From positions 1 through 64,000 of the forward strand of contig NZ_JAAKGV010000018.1 in assembly GCF_011043735.1 (NCBI RefSeq): 64,000 nucleotides of DNA, read 5' to 3'. A program made the translations under genes and the position numbers. The DNA is from Methylobacterium sp. DB0501. Its GTDB lineage: Bacteria > Pseudomonadota > Alphaproteobacteria > Rhizobiales > Beijerinckiaceae. Positions 1 to 8,051 of this stretch are shown one piece after another. Under the pieces are notes generated by a model. It was given only the letters and a program-made list of their open reading frames with translations, searched no databases and was not told the origin of the DNA. Numbering within the stretch: the stretch's first letter is position 1; each line of letters starts with the position of its first letter.

Positions 1-42
1 GCCGCCAGCGTTCGCTCTGAGCCAGGATCAAACTCTCAAGTT
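1..42 (-). rRNA. 16S ribosomal RNA, 5' end only (gene continues off the left edge)
   Basis: Read on the minus strand, the first 42 bases carry the universal start of bacterial 16S rRNA: the AGAGTTTGATCCTGGCTCAG primer site followed by the GAACGCTGGCGGC stretch typical of alphaproteobacteria. Only the first ~42 nucleotides are inside the window, so the gene and the rest of the rrn operon lie to the left. The mature 5' end is placed by analogy with E. coli and could be off by a few bases. Confidence 0.97.
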
Positions 43-361
43 GAAGAGCTGATCAAAGCTGATCACAACATAAACGGAGGCTCACGACCGATCGGCGTTT
101 CCACCAATCGTGTGAGCACCGAAACGTCAGACCAGCATCATCCTACTCACGATCCCACCCAGAGGCAGGATCCGCAGGGACGACGCCGTCCACGCTTCTC
201 TTTCTCGTATGAACTTGTCAAAGAGCTGATCGGGCCCGAAGCCCGATCTCGACCTTCCGAGAACAGAAAGCAGCGCCGGGTTGCCCCGGCCCTTGCTTCA
301 TCGTCTCTGGGAAGGTTCGTCGGAGCGGGCCGTTCGTCTCGGCGCCCCGTCGGTGAGCGGC
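43..361 (-). other. rrn operon leader between promoter and 16S
   Basis: This roughly 320-base leader has no convincing gene. It holds a perfect 8-bp stem (228-235 with 241-248) whose minus-strand loop is TTCGG, a very stable loop type. The sequence around 45-58 partly repeats that at 219-229 (AAGAGCTGATC), giving material for the leader pairing used in pre-16S processing and antitermination. That role is inferred from position. Short frames here show no ribosome binding site. Confidence 0.6.
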
Positions 362-390
362 TGTCTAAGGGTAGCCGGCTCGCCTGTCAA
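362..390 (-). promoter_or_regulatory. probable rrn sigma-70 promoter
   Basis: On the minus strand a perfect -35 box TTGACA (385-390) is followed after exactly 17 bases by TAGACA (362-367). The bases after the -10 box are GC-rich, as in stringently controlled rRNA promoters. The site lies about 320 bp upstream of 16S and just downstream of the ridA-like gene, which points the same way. It is the best consensus promoter seen in the window. Confidence 0.75.
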
Positions 391-430
391 CACGCCCGGA
401 TCCAGAGGTCGCGGGCGGGCGGCCGTCGCC

Positions 431-775
431 CTACTTGGCAGCCGTCACCACGACCTCGATGAGCGCGCCGCCGCCGAGATCGGCGACGCCGACGGTGGCG
501 CGAGCCGGCAGGTCGTCGCCGAAGAATCGCGTCCAGGCGGCGTCCATCTCCTTCTTGTGCGACAGGTCGGTCACGAAGATCGTCGCCGCGACGATGCGCG
601 AGGCATCCGTCCCGGCCTCCTTCAGGTAGCCGGCGATCTTCCCTAAGATGTTCTCGGTCTGGGCCCCCATCGGCACCGAGGTGTCGTCGGCGATGGTGCC
701 GCCGACGAAGACGAGGCCGTTCGCCTCGACGGCGCGGTGCATGATCGGGGTGCGGATCTGGCGGGTGATGGTCAT
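431..775 (-). CDS. RidA family enamine/imine deaminase
   Basis: The 114-residue product matches the RidA (YjgF/YER057c) family in length and layout: an N-terminal strand pattern, the FVGGTIADD segment and a C-terminal VADLGGGALIEVVVTA segment. RidA proteins hydrolyse reactive enamine/imine products of PLP enzymes and amine oxidases to ketoacids in the cytosol. The usual C-terminal substrate Arg is not in its canonical R-x-x-V context (here the segment reads PARATVGV), so activity is likely but not certain. It lies 15 bp downstream of a DadA-like flavoprotein and is the last gene of that operon, so it may clear imines made by the oxidases upstream. Confidence 0.88.
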   Translation of the reverse strand: MTITRQIRTPIMHRAVEANGLVFVGGTIADDTSVPMGAQTENILGKIAGYLKEAGTDASRIVAATIFVTDLSHKKEMDAAWTRFFGDDLPARATVGVADLGGGALIEVVVTAAK

Positions 776-790
776 GGTCTCGTCCTTGGA

Positions 791-1903
791 TCAGGACCGG
801 AAGCGCTCGATGCCGAGCGCGCCGATCCGGGTCTGGGTGCCGCCCTCGACGATGAGTTCGGCCATGACGGCGCCCGCCGCCGGCCCGAGCTGGAAGCCGT
901 GCAGCGAGAAGCCGAACTGGTGATAGAGGCCCGGATGCCGGGCGCTCGGCCCAAGGACCGGCAGGTCGTCCTTCATCCTGGCCTCGATACCGGCCCAGGC
1001 GCGCAGGATCTGGGCCTCGCGCATCACCGGGAACAGCTCGAACACCGTACGGGCGCTCTCGGCGAGGCGGCGCCAGTCGAGGATCGTGGTGCCCCGATCC
1101 TGGTCCGGCACCGCGAGGTGGCCGCCGCCGATCAGCACCGTGCCGTTACCGAACTGCTTGAACGACAGCTTGCGGCCGCGCAGGATCACCACGGGATCGA
1201 TGAAGTGCGGCACCTTCGATGTGATCATCAGCATCGGCGCCACGGTCTCGACCGGCACCGGCTCGCCGAGGGATTCCGCGATGCGCCCGGCCCAGGCCCC
1301 GGCGGCGTTGACGAGGACCGGGGCCGCGTAGGTGTCGGCTCCGACGTCGACCCGCCACAGCCCGTCCTCGCGGCGCACGTGTCCAGCCGGCTCGCCCTCG
1401 CGAATGGTCGCCCCGAGCTGTTCCGCCTTGCGCCGGAACGCCGCCACCGTGCGGGCCGGCTGGGCCGCGCCGTCGCGACGCGAGACGACACCGCCGGGGC
1501 AGGTCTCCGCCACCGCCGGCACCAGCCGGCGCAGCTCCGCCCCGTCGATCAGCTCCTCGTGGGTGAAGCCGCGGCCCTGAAGGTCCGCGACCCGCTCGGC
1601 GCAGGCGGCGAGTTCGCCGTCATCCTCGGCGACCAGCACCTGGCCATGGCTCTCGAAGCCGCACTCGTCGTCGACGAGGTCGCCGATCCGCTCCCAGAGG
1701 TCCATCGAGCGGATCGAGAGCGGGATCTCGGCGACGTGGCGGGCGAGCTGGCGCACCCCGCCGGCATTGACCCCGGAGGCGTGGCGGCCGGCATAATCCT
1801 TCTCGATCAGGACGGGCTTCAGCCCGGCCCGGCAGAGATGGAGCGCAGTCGAGCAGCCATGGATGCCACCCCCGATCACGATGGCGTCGGCGAGGATCGT
1901 CAT
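791..1903 (-). CDS. FAD-dependent oxidoreductase (DadA/glycine oxidase-like)
   Basis: The 370-residue product begins with an ADP-binding fold, VIGGGIHGCSTALHL, within its first 25 residues, and has the DAO-family C-terminal FAD segment around GLYHQFGFSLHGFQLGP. The family oxidises amino acids or secondary amines to imines. The ATG at 1903 overlaps the stop of the upstream flavoprotein (ATGA), which fixes the start; an in-frame upstream extension would run through that gene. It is the fourth flavin or Fe-S cistron of the cluster, and a second DadA-like protein lies at 3775-4914. The substrate is unknown. Confidence 0.88.
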   Translation of the reverse strand: MTILADAIVIGGGIHGCSTALHLCRAGLKPVLIEKDYAGRHASGVNAGGVRQLARHVAEIPLSIRSMDLWERIGDLVDDECGFESHGQVLVAEDDGELAACAERVADLQGRGFTHEELIDGAELRRLVPAVAETCPGGVVSRRDGAAQPARTVAAFRRKAEQLGATIREGEPAGHVRREDGLWRVDVGADTYAAPVLVNAAGAWAGRIAESLGEPVPVETVAPMLMITSKVPHFIDPVVILRGRKLSFKQFGNGTVLIGGGHLAVPDQDRGTTILDWRRLAESARTVFELFPVMREAQILRAWAGIEARMKDDLPVLGPSARHPGLYHQFGFSLHGFQLGPAAGAVMAELIVEGGTQTRIGALGIERFRS

Positions 1904-3318
1904 CCGCGCACCACCGCCTCGGTATCGGCCTTCGACTTCGGCAGGGCGGCGAGTTCGGCGAGCGCGATCGGCTTCACCGGCGCGCGCAGGCGATAATAGC
2001 CGATCTCCTGCGGCGTCTTCCCCCGCGCCTCGGCCATCAGCTCGGTGACGGTGAGGCCGCAGAGCCGGCCCTGGCACGGGCCCATGCCGGTGCGCCGGTA
2101 GGCCTTGAGCTGGTTCGGCCCCGTCGCCCCGATGGCGACCGCCTCGCGGATGTCGCGGGCGGTGATCTCCTCGCAGCGGCAGACGGTGGTGTCGTCGGCG
2201 GGGATGCGGAACGGCCGGGACGGCCGGAACAGCAGGTCGAGGAACGGCCGGCCCCGCTCGGCCCGGACGAGCGCGGCCCGCACGCCGGCAACGGAGGGGA
2301 GCGTCGCGAGCGCCGCCGGCGCCAGGGCCTCGATGGCGGCGAGCGCCGCGAGGCGGCCGCGCAAAGCCGCAGCCTCCGCCCCGCCGATCCCGGCGCCGTC
2401 GCCCGCCACCGCGATCCCCTCGACCGAGGTCGCACCGTCCTTACCCAGCACCGGCAGCCAGGCGAGCTGGACCTCGTCCCAGGCATGCGCGACGCCCGCC
2501 GCCATCGCCAGGTTGACGTTCGGCACCACGCCCTGGTGCAGCAGCAGCAGCGAGGCCGGCAGCGTCTCCTCGCGGGCACCCACCCGGTAGGTGACGCTCG
2601 ACAGCGTCCCCTCCCCTCGCGCTTCGAGCGCGGTGACGCCGGAGACCACCTTCACCTTGGCACGCACCTCGCGCATCAGGGCGAGGCCCTTTCGGAAATA
2701 CGGCGATGTCGCGAAGGCGGGCGCGTGCGGCAGGGCACCGAGGATGTTCTTGCGCTCGGTGGTGTCGAGGATCCGGTCGATGCGGCCGCCGAGGCGCAGG
2801 ATCTGCGCCGAGAGGAGCCAGAGCAGCGGTCCCTGCCCGGCGATCACCGTCGGCTCGTCCGGCACCAGGCCGGAGGACTTGAGCAGGGTCTGCGCGGCAC
2901 CCGCGGTCATCACGCCGGGCAGCGTCCAGCCGGGAATCGGGAACGGCCGCTCCAGAGCGCCGGTCGCCAGGATCACGCGGCGCGCCGACACGAAGGCCGA
3001 GCCGCCGCCGACCGAGACGCCGATCTCGAGCGCGGCGTCCAGGCTCCAGACCGTGGCGCGGTGGATCACCTCGGCGCCGCTCTCGCGCAAGTCCCGGACG
3101 AGGTCCTCGCCGCTCCAGAAATCCTGTCCGAGCTGGGTACGGTCCGCCAGCGGGGTCGAGGTGATGGCGCGCCAGACCTGGCCGCCGGGGCCGGCATTCT
3201 CGTCGAGGAGCAGGACCGTGAGGCCGGCCTTGGCGGCGGTGGCGGCGGCGGCGAGGCCCGCCGGGCCGGCGCCGATCACCGCGACATCGTAGGCGTCGCG
3301 CTTCGGGGCATTGTTCAT
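1900..3318 (-). CDS. NAD(P)/FAD-dependent oxidoreductase, HcnB/opine oxidase A-like, with BFD-type 2Fe-2S domain
   Basis: The 472-residue product has an N-terminal Rossmann motif (VAVIGAGPAGLAAA, about residues 11-24) and a second dinucleotide fold near the middle. A C-terminal BFD-like cysteine set reads CRCEE and then GPCQGRLC. This layout is that of HcnB, the opine oxidase OoxA and the hydroxyproline dehydrogenase subunits, which work with a small 2Fe-2S protein and a DadA-like catalytic subunit. All three partners are present here. Its ATG overlaps the stop of the 2Fe-2S gene upstream. Assignment to one of these enzymes rather than another is not possible from sequence. Confidence 0.87.
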   Translation of the reverse strand: MNNAPKRDAYDVAVIGAGPAGLAAAATAAKAGLTVLLLDENAGPGGQVWRAITSTPLADRTQLGQDFWSGEDLVRDLRESGAEVIHRATVWSLDAALEIGVSVGGGSAFVSARRVILATGALERPFPIPGWTLPGVMTAGAAQTLLKSSGLVPDEPTVIAGQGPLLWLLSAQILRLGGRIDRILDTTERKNILGALPHAPAFATSPYFRKGLALMREVRAKVKVVSGVTALEARGEGTLSSVTYRVGAREETLPASLLLLHQGVVPNVNLAMAAGVAHAWDEVQLAWLPVLGKDGATSVEGIAVAGDGAGIGGAEAAALRGRLAALAAIEALAPAALATLPSVAGVRAALVRAERGRPFLDLLFRPSRPFRIPADDTTVCRCEEITARDIREAVAIGATGPNQLKAYRRTGMGPCQGRLCGLTVTELMAEARGKTPQEIGYYRLRAPVKPIALAELAALPKSKADTEAVVRG

Positions 3319-3611
3319 CGGCCGATCTCCCGCTTGCCCTTCTGGATCTCGATCCGCATCCCGTCCGCCACCGGCACGAGGCAGCCCTGGCGGTTGCCGA
3401 CGCCGTCGATGGTGACGAGGCAGTCGAAGCACACCCCCATCATGCAGTAGGGCAGCCGCGGCGCCCCGCTGACGGCGGTGAGCCGGCGCACGTCGCGGCC
3501 GGAGGCGAGAAGCGCCGCCGACACGGTGTCGCCGGCCCGCGCCTCGACCGGCGCGCCCTCGACGAGGATGCGGACGATGGGTCTGGTGTCGTGGACGGAT
3601 CGCTTGAACAT
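3315..3611 (-). CDS. small 2Fe-2S ferredoxin-like subunit (HcnA/OoxX-like)
   Basis: This 98-residue protein has a plant-type 2Fe-2S cysteine set in YCMMGVCFDCLV, with a fourth Cys in RQGCLVP. That is the pattern of the small subunit of HcnABC and opine/hydroxyproline oxidases (PF13510-like). It overlaps the next flavoprotein gene by ATGA, so the two are probably made in equal amounts and assemble together. It should pass electrons between the flavin centres of the complex. Confidence 0.87.
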   Translation of the reverse strand: MFKRSVHDTRPIVRILVEGAPVEARAGDTVSAALLASGRDVRRLTAVSGAPRLPYCMMGVCFDCLVTIDGVGNRQGCLVPVADGMRIEIQKGKREIGR

Positions 3612-3685
3612 GGCGTCTCCGGGCCCGGGGGCCTCGTTCGATAGTCGAAGATGGCTGAGGGTCCGACGCGACCGTCACCCTCCTC

Positions 3686-3721
3686 GTCAGTCCGGGGCCG
3701 CGCAGCGGAGCCCGGGATGAC
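3686..3721. repeat. short inverted repeat, GTCAtcCCGGG family
   Basis: The stretch is an imperfect palindrome of the form GTC-x-CCGGGgc-CGC-GCA-GCG-gaGCCCGGGATGAC. Related units occur at 26628-26769, 45211-45258 and 61701-61735. It sits in the 163-bp gap between two flavoprotein-system genes, where an RNA hairpin could modulate transcription. Confidence 0.6.
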
Positions 3722-3774
3722 CCTGCGGGGTGGGACCGTGGCTGGTCCCCGGCTGTCTCCCGTCGGAAAATCTC

Positions 3775-4914
3775 TCAGTAATACCCGCTGCCGGCCCGCC
3801 TCTCGGTCGCCTCGAACCGCTTGGCCGAGAAGGCGCCGACCAGGTCCGGCTCCAGGCTTCCTGCCGCGATCATGCGGGCGATCTCGAAGGCGTGGTTGGC
3901 GGCGAGCGTCACGCCCGAATGGCAGCAGGCCACGAAGGCGCCGGGATGCGCGTCGGACTGGTCGTAGATCGGGAATCCGTCCCGCGGCATCACCCGGATG
4001 CCGGACCAGCTGCGCACCACGTTGAGCCGGGCGAGGTGCGGGAAGGTGCGCTGCGCCCGGTCGGCCATGACGGCGTTGATGCCCTGGCGCATCGACCGGT
4101 CGTCGAGCACGTCCTCCTTGCTGTCGCCGATCATCACCGTGCCCTCGTCGGTCTGGCGCAGGGTAGAGAGCGGATGGGGCAGGAACGGCTCGGTGCGCTC
4201 GGTGACGACGATCTGGCCCCGCGTCGGGCCCATCGGCGCCGAGAGGCCGACCATCGGGGCGAGCGTCTGGTTGGCGTTGCCGGCGGCGAGCACGACCTTG
4301 GCCGCCCGCACCTCGCCCGACGGCGTCGCGAGCCGGAACTCGCCCCCCTCGCGGGTGATCCCGGAGACCGGCCGCTCGGGCAGGTAATCGACGCCGAAGG
4401 CCTTCAGCCCGGCGTGCAGCGCCCGGTAGGTGCGCAACGAGTTCACGTGGCCGTCGAGGGGGCAGAAGCTGCCCCCGGAGACCTCCGGGCCGAGGCCGGG
4501 CAGCACCCGGCCGGCCTCTGACGCCGAGACCATCTCCATCCGGTAGTCGGCGGCGCCGGTCTGGTTGTGCATGCGGGTGACGAGGTCGGCGCGGCGGCCG
4601 TACTCGTCCTCGCCGAGGGTGAGGTGGAAACCGCCATTCTGCTGCAGCGCGACGTCCACCCCGGTCTGCGCCCGGAGGGCGGTGGCGAGGTTCGCCCAGC
4701 TTCGCGCCCCACGCACGGTCCAGCCGGTATAGGCCGGCATGCCGAGCCCCTTGCTCTGCACCCAGACGAGGGCGAAGTTCGCCCGCGAGGCCCGCTTGGT
4801 GACGTCGCCCTCGTCGAGGACGGCCGTCCTCTGCCCGAGCCGGCCGAGGCCCCAGGCGATGGCCGAGCCGAGCAGGCCGCCGCCGATGACGGCGACGTCG
4901 TAGTCCTTGGACAT
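3775..4914 (-). CDS. FAD-dependent oxidoreductase (DadA-like; probable catalytic subunit of the oxidase complex)
   Basis: The 379-residue product starts with VAVIGGGLLGSAIAWGLG, the FAD-binding motif of D-amino-acid and opine oxidase B (HcnC/OoxB/LhpB) proteins. It has the family's mid-protein GPTRGQIVVTERT region and a C-terminal WSGIRVMPRDGFPIYD block that closes over the flavin. The start is the ATG at 4914; a longer frame would overlap the permease gene. It follows the permease by 35 bp, tying the oxidase to the importer. Its substrate is probably what the importer brings in. Confidence 0.88.
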   Translation of the reverse strand: MSKDYDVAVIGGGLLGSAIAWGLGRLGQRTAVLDEGDVTKRASRANFALVWVQSKGLGMPAYTGWTVRGARSWANLATALRAQTGVDVALQQNGGFHLTLGEDEYGRRADLVTRMHNQTGAADYRMEMVSASEAGRVLPGLGPEVSGGSFCPLDGHVNSLRTYRALHAGLKAFGVDYLPERPVSGITREGGEFRLATPSGEVRAAKVVLAAGNANQTLAPMVGLSAPMGPTRGQIVVTERTEPFLPHPLSTLRQTDEGTVMIGDSKEDVLDDRSMRQGINAVMADRAQRTFPHLARLNVVRSWSGIRVMPRDGFPIYDQSDAHPGAFVACCHSGVTLAANHAFEIARMIAAGSLEPDLVGAFSAKRFEATERRAGSGYY

Positions 4915-4949
4915 GTGAACTCCTAACGCGCCGCGGTCAGTGACCACCC

Positions 4950-5750
4950 TCAATGGCTGCCCTTGCCGGCGAGCACGCGGTCGAGGCCGTAGAGGCGGTC
5001 GAGGACGACGAGGAACGCCATGGTGACGGCGATCACGCAGGCCGAGACCGAGGTCACCAGGGGATCGATGTTGTCCTGGATGTAGAGGAACATGCGCACC
5101 GGCAGCGTCTCGGTGCCGGGCGCGGCGAGGAAGACCGTCATGGTCAGGTCGTCGAAGGACTGGATGAAGGCGAGCGCCCAGCCGCTCACCACCCCCGGCA
5201 GGATCAGCGGCAGCGTCACCCGGCGAAACAGCGTGACCCCGCCGGCCCCGAGGGAGATCGCCGCCCGCTCCACCGACGGATCGAGCCCGGCCGCCGCCGC
5301 CAGCGTCAGCCGGAAGGCGAAAGGGAAGACCACGACGATGTGGGCGGCGAGCAGCGCCAGGAAGGTGCCGCCGAAGCCGAGCGCCGTGAAGAAGCGCAGG
5401 AAGGCGACGCCGAGCACCACGTGCGGGATCATCAGCGGCGACAGGAACAGCGCCTGGAGGGCGCCGCGGCCCGGCACCGCGTAGCGGGTCAGCGCGAGCG
5501 CCGCCGGCACCGCGAAGACGAGGGCGACGAGCGAGGACAGCGCGCCGAGCCCGAGGCTGACCCAGAAGGCGTGGACGAATTCGGGGTAGTCGGCGATCGC
5601 CCTGAACCAGCGCAGCGAGAACCCGTTCGTCGGCAGCGACAGGAAGCCCTCGGGCGTGAAGGCGACGAGGCAGACGACGACGATCGGCGCCAGCATGAAG
5701 GTCACGAACAGGCCGTGGAAGGCGAGCGCCAGGGGGCCGTTGCGGCTCAT
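4950..5750 (-). CDS. ABC transporter permease, PotC/spermidine-putrescine type
   Basis: The 266-residue inner-membrane protein has about six hydrophobic segments. It carries the EAA-type cytoplasmic loop (AAISLGAGGVTLFRRVTLPLILPGV) that contacts the ATPase. Its early segment FTPEGFLSLPTNGFSLRWF is typical of PotC/YdcV permeases. The ATG overlaps the stop of the partner permease by ATGA. It acts with the upstream PotB- and PotA-like proteins. Confidence 0.92.
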   Translation of the reverse strand: MSRNGPLALAFHGLFVTFMLAPIVVVCLVAFTPEGFLSLPTNGFSLRWFRAIADYPEFVHAFWVSLGLGALSSLVALVFAVPAALALTRYAVPGRGALQALFLSPLMIPHVVLGVAFLRFFTALGFGGTFLALLAAHIVVVFPFAFRLTLAAAAGLDPSVERAAISLGAGGVTLFRRVTLPLILPGVVSGWALAFIQSFDDLTMTVFLAAPGTETLPVRMFLYIQDNIDPLVTSVSACVIAVTMAFLVVLDRLYGLDRVLAGKGSH

Positions 5751-6661
5751 CGGGAGACCTCCGCATAGCGACGCTCGACCAGCGCATTGGCGCCGACGAC
5801 GATCAGCACGAGGCCGGCCAGCAGCAGCACCGCCACCGCGGCGCCCAGCGGCCAGTTCAGCGTGTTGAGGAACTCGTCGTAGGCGAGCGTCGCCGCGACC
5901 TTGAGCCGGCGCCCGCCGATGATCGCCGGCGTCGCGAAGGCGCTGGCCGAGAGCGAGAACACGATGATGGCGCCCGACAGCACGCCCGGCATGATCTGCG
6001 GCAGGACGATGCGGCGGATGATGGTGAGCGGACCGGCGCCGAGCGACATCGCCGCGTGCTCGACCTGCGGGTCGAGGCGCTGAAGCGCCGCCCAGACCGA
6101 CAGCACCATGAACGGCATCATCACGTGGACGAGGGCGATCACCACGCCGGTCTCGGTAAACAGGAACGGCAGCGGCGAGGAGATCAGCCCGAGCGACATC
6201 AGGAGCTTGTTGGCGAGCCCGTTCGCGCCGCCGAACAGCAAGGCCCAGCCCAGCGTGCGCGCCACCACCGAGATGAGGAGCGGCCCGAGGATCAGGAGCA
6301 GGAAGATCCCGCGCCAGCGCCCGCTCATCCGGTTGAGGATGTAGGCCTCCGGCGCGCCGAGCAGCGCGGTCGCGACCGTGGTGACGAGCGCGATGCGCAG
6401 CGTGCGCCCGAACATCTCGGCGTAATACGGATCGGTCGCGATCTCGTGCCAGTTCTTCAGGACCAGGACCGGCTCGATGCCTTTGTACTGGCCCCAATCG
6501 TGGAACGACAGCAGCACCGTCATCGCCAGCGGCACCAGGACGATGCCGACGAAGAGCAGGAGCGCCGGCAGGATCAGCCAGAGCGGCGCGCGGCTGGCGC
6601 GGGGCTCGGGCGGCGTCGCCGTGGCGGCGGCGGGCAGCGTGGTCGTGGCGGCGGCGCTCAC
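5747..6661 (-). CDS. ABC transporter permease, PotB type
   Basis: The 304-residue product has a Pro/Ala-rich N-terminus and then about six membrane segments. Its EAA loop (HAAMSLGAGPLTIIRRIVLPQIMPGV) is nearly parallel to that of the partner permease. The start is GTG and overlaps the stop of the ATPase gene (GTGA). It forms the channel with the PotC-like protein. Confidence 0.92.
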   Translation of the reverse strand: MSAAATTTLPAAATATPPEPRASRAPLWLILPALLLFVGIVLVPLAMTVLLSFHDWGQYKGIEPVLVLKNWHEIATDPYYAEMFGRTLRIALVTTVATALLGAPEAYILNRMSGRWRGIFLLLILGPLLISVVARTLGWALLFGGANGLANKLLMSLGLISSPLPFLFTETGVVIALVHVMMPFMVLSVWAALQRLDPQVEHAAMSLGAGPLTIIRRIVLPQIMPGVLSGAIIVFSLSASAFATPAIIGGRRLKVAATLAYDEFLNTLNWPLGAAVAVLLLAGLVLIVVGANALVERRYAEVSR

Positions 6662-7734
6662 GCGACGGCTCCCGCCCGCAGGCCCATATCCCGGATGCTC
6701 ATGTCTTCCGGGCGCCAGGCGAGCCGCACCGCCTCGCCCTCGCCGGGCTGGGCCAGACCGTCATTGGGCCGCACCACGATCGCCGGGCCGCACTCGGTCT
6801 CGCACTGGAACAGCCAGTGATTGCCCTGGAAGACCCGGGCGGCGACCCGCCCCGGCAGGCCTTCTTCCGAGAATCCGATCCGCTCGGGGCGGACGCTGAT
6901 CGTCACCGGGCCGCGCAGGCCGACCGGCGCCGGCGCGCTCCAGCCGCCGGCGACGATCCGGGCCGGGGATGCGCCCTCGACCCGGGCGGCGAAATCGTTG
7001 GTCTTGCCGAGGAACTGGGCGACGAAGGCCGAGGCCGGGCGCTCGTAGGTGTCCTGCGGCGTGCCGATCTGCTCGATGCGGCCCTTGCTCATCACGACGA
7101 TCCGGTCGGAGAGCGACAGGGCCTCGGTCTGGTCGTGGGTGACGAGGATCGTGGTGGTGCCGAGATTGCGCTGGATCTGGCGCAGCTCGATCTGCATCTC
7201 CTCGCGCAGCTTGGCGTCGAGGTTCGAGAGCGGCTCGTCGAGGAGCAGCACGCTCGGGCGGATGACGAGGGCGCGGGCGAGCGCCACCCGCTGCTGCTGG
7301 CCGCCGGACATCCGGCGCGGGTGGCGGTCCTCGTAGCCGGACAGCCCGACCATCGCGAGGGCGGCGCGCACCCGCTCGGTGCGCTCAGCCCTCGAGACCC
7401 GCTGCATCTCGAGACCGAAGGCGACGTTCTCGGCCGCCGTCATGTGCGGAAAGAGCGCGTAGCTCTGGAAGACGATGCCGAGACCGCGCCGCGACGGGTG
7501 GACCTGCGTCAGGTCGCGGCCCTCGAGCCGGATCGTCCCGCGGGAGGGGGCCAGGAAGCCGGCGATCATCTGCAGCGTCGTGGTCTTGCCGCAGCCCGAG
7601 GGGCCGAGGAACGAGATGAACTCGCCCGGAGAGACCGCGAGGGTGAAATCCTCGACCGCGACGTGGCCGCCGAAGGTCTTGGCGACGCGGTCGAGTTCGA
7701 GCAGCGGCACGGCGGAGCGGGGCGTGGGAATCAT
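6658..7734 (-). CDS. ABC transporter ATP-binding protein, PotA type
   Basis: The 358-residue ATPase shows Walker A (GPSGCGKTT), the signature MSGGQQQRVALARAL, Walker B (VLLLDEP) and the switch His (LVTHDQTEA). A C-terminal TOBE domain lies around residues 285-350. Order and length match PotA/CysA-class importers of polyamines, opines or anions. The start is the ATG at 7734; a frame extending further upstream runs into repeat sequence. Two permeases follow with overlapping stops and starts. Confidence 0.94.
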   Translation of the reverse strand: MIPTPRSAVPLLELDRVAKTFGGHVAVEDFTLAVSPGEFISFLGPSGCGKTTTLQMIAGFLAPSRGTIRLEGRDLTQVHPSRRGLGIVFQSYALFPHMTAAENVAFGLEMQRVSRAERTERVRAALAMVGLSGYEDRHPRRMSGGQQQRVALARALVIRPSVLLLDEPLSNLDAKLREEMQIELRQIQRNLGTTTILVTHDQTEALSLSDRIVVMSKGRIEQIGTPQDTYERPASAFVAQFLGKTNDFAARVEGASPARIVAGGWSAPAPVGLRGPVTISVRPERIGFSEEGLPGRVAARVFQGNHWLFQCETECGPAIVVRPNDGLAQPGEGEAVRLAWRPEDMSIRDMGLRAGAVA

Positions 7735-8051
7735 GCGCGGGTCCGGGGCTCGTGGGGTCGCGGGAAAAGGCCGCCTGTCCGGGACAAGAAGGAGCGGATT
7801 CCTCCTCTCCCCGCGGGCGGGGAGAGAGTTGCGTCCCTGTTCGAGGGATGCGGCAAGCCCCCAGGACGAGGGTGAGGGGATGTTTCCGGAAGAAGCCACA
7901 ATCCGGCACCTCCCTCTCGGCGGACGCCTCGCCGCGTCGACCACACGATGGTCGCGGTCCTCTCCCCGCTCGCGGGAAGCGGAGGAGACCTGCCATTACG
8001 CGGCAACGCTTGCGGAACTCGGGGCGCCGCCGGGAGAGGCCGCTCGCCCCG
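7735..8051. other. intergenic gap with two hairpins between binding protein and ATPase genes
   Basis: This 317-bp gap has no supported gene. It contains a perfect inverted repeat, CTCTCCCCGC/GCGGGGAGAG (7805-7814 with 7817-7826), and a weaker hairpin around 7967-8005 (GGTCCTCTCCCCGCT against AGCGGAGGAGACC). Such hairpins after a binding-protein gene often stop the 3' end of that transcript being degraded and lower expression of downstream subunits; here that is inference. Confidence 0.6.

Noticed and set aside
3775..5787. Possible fusion of permease and flavoprotein
   Set aside because: The upstream part of that frame is low-complexity Arg/Ala/Gly, and the permease is in a different frame with a normal stop and start.
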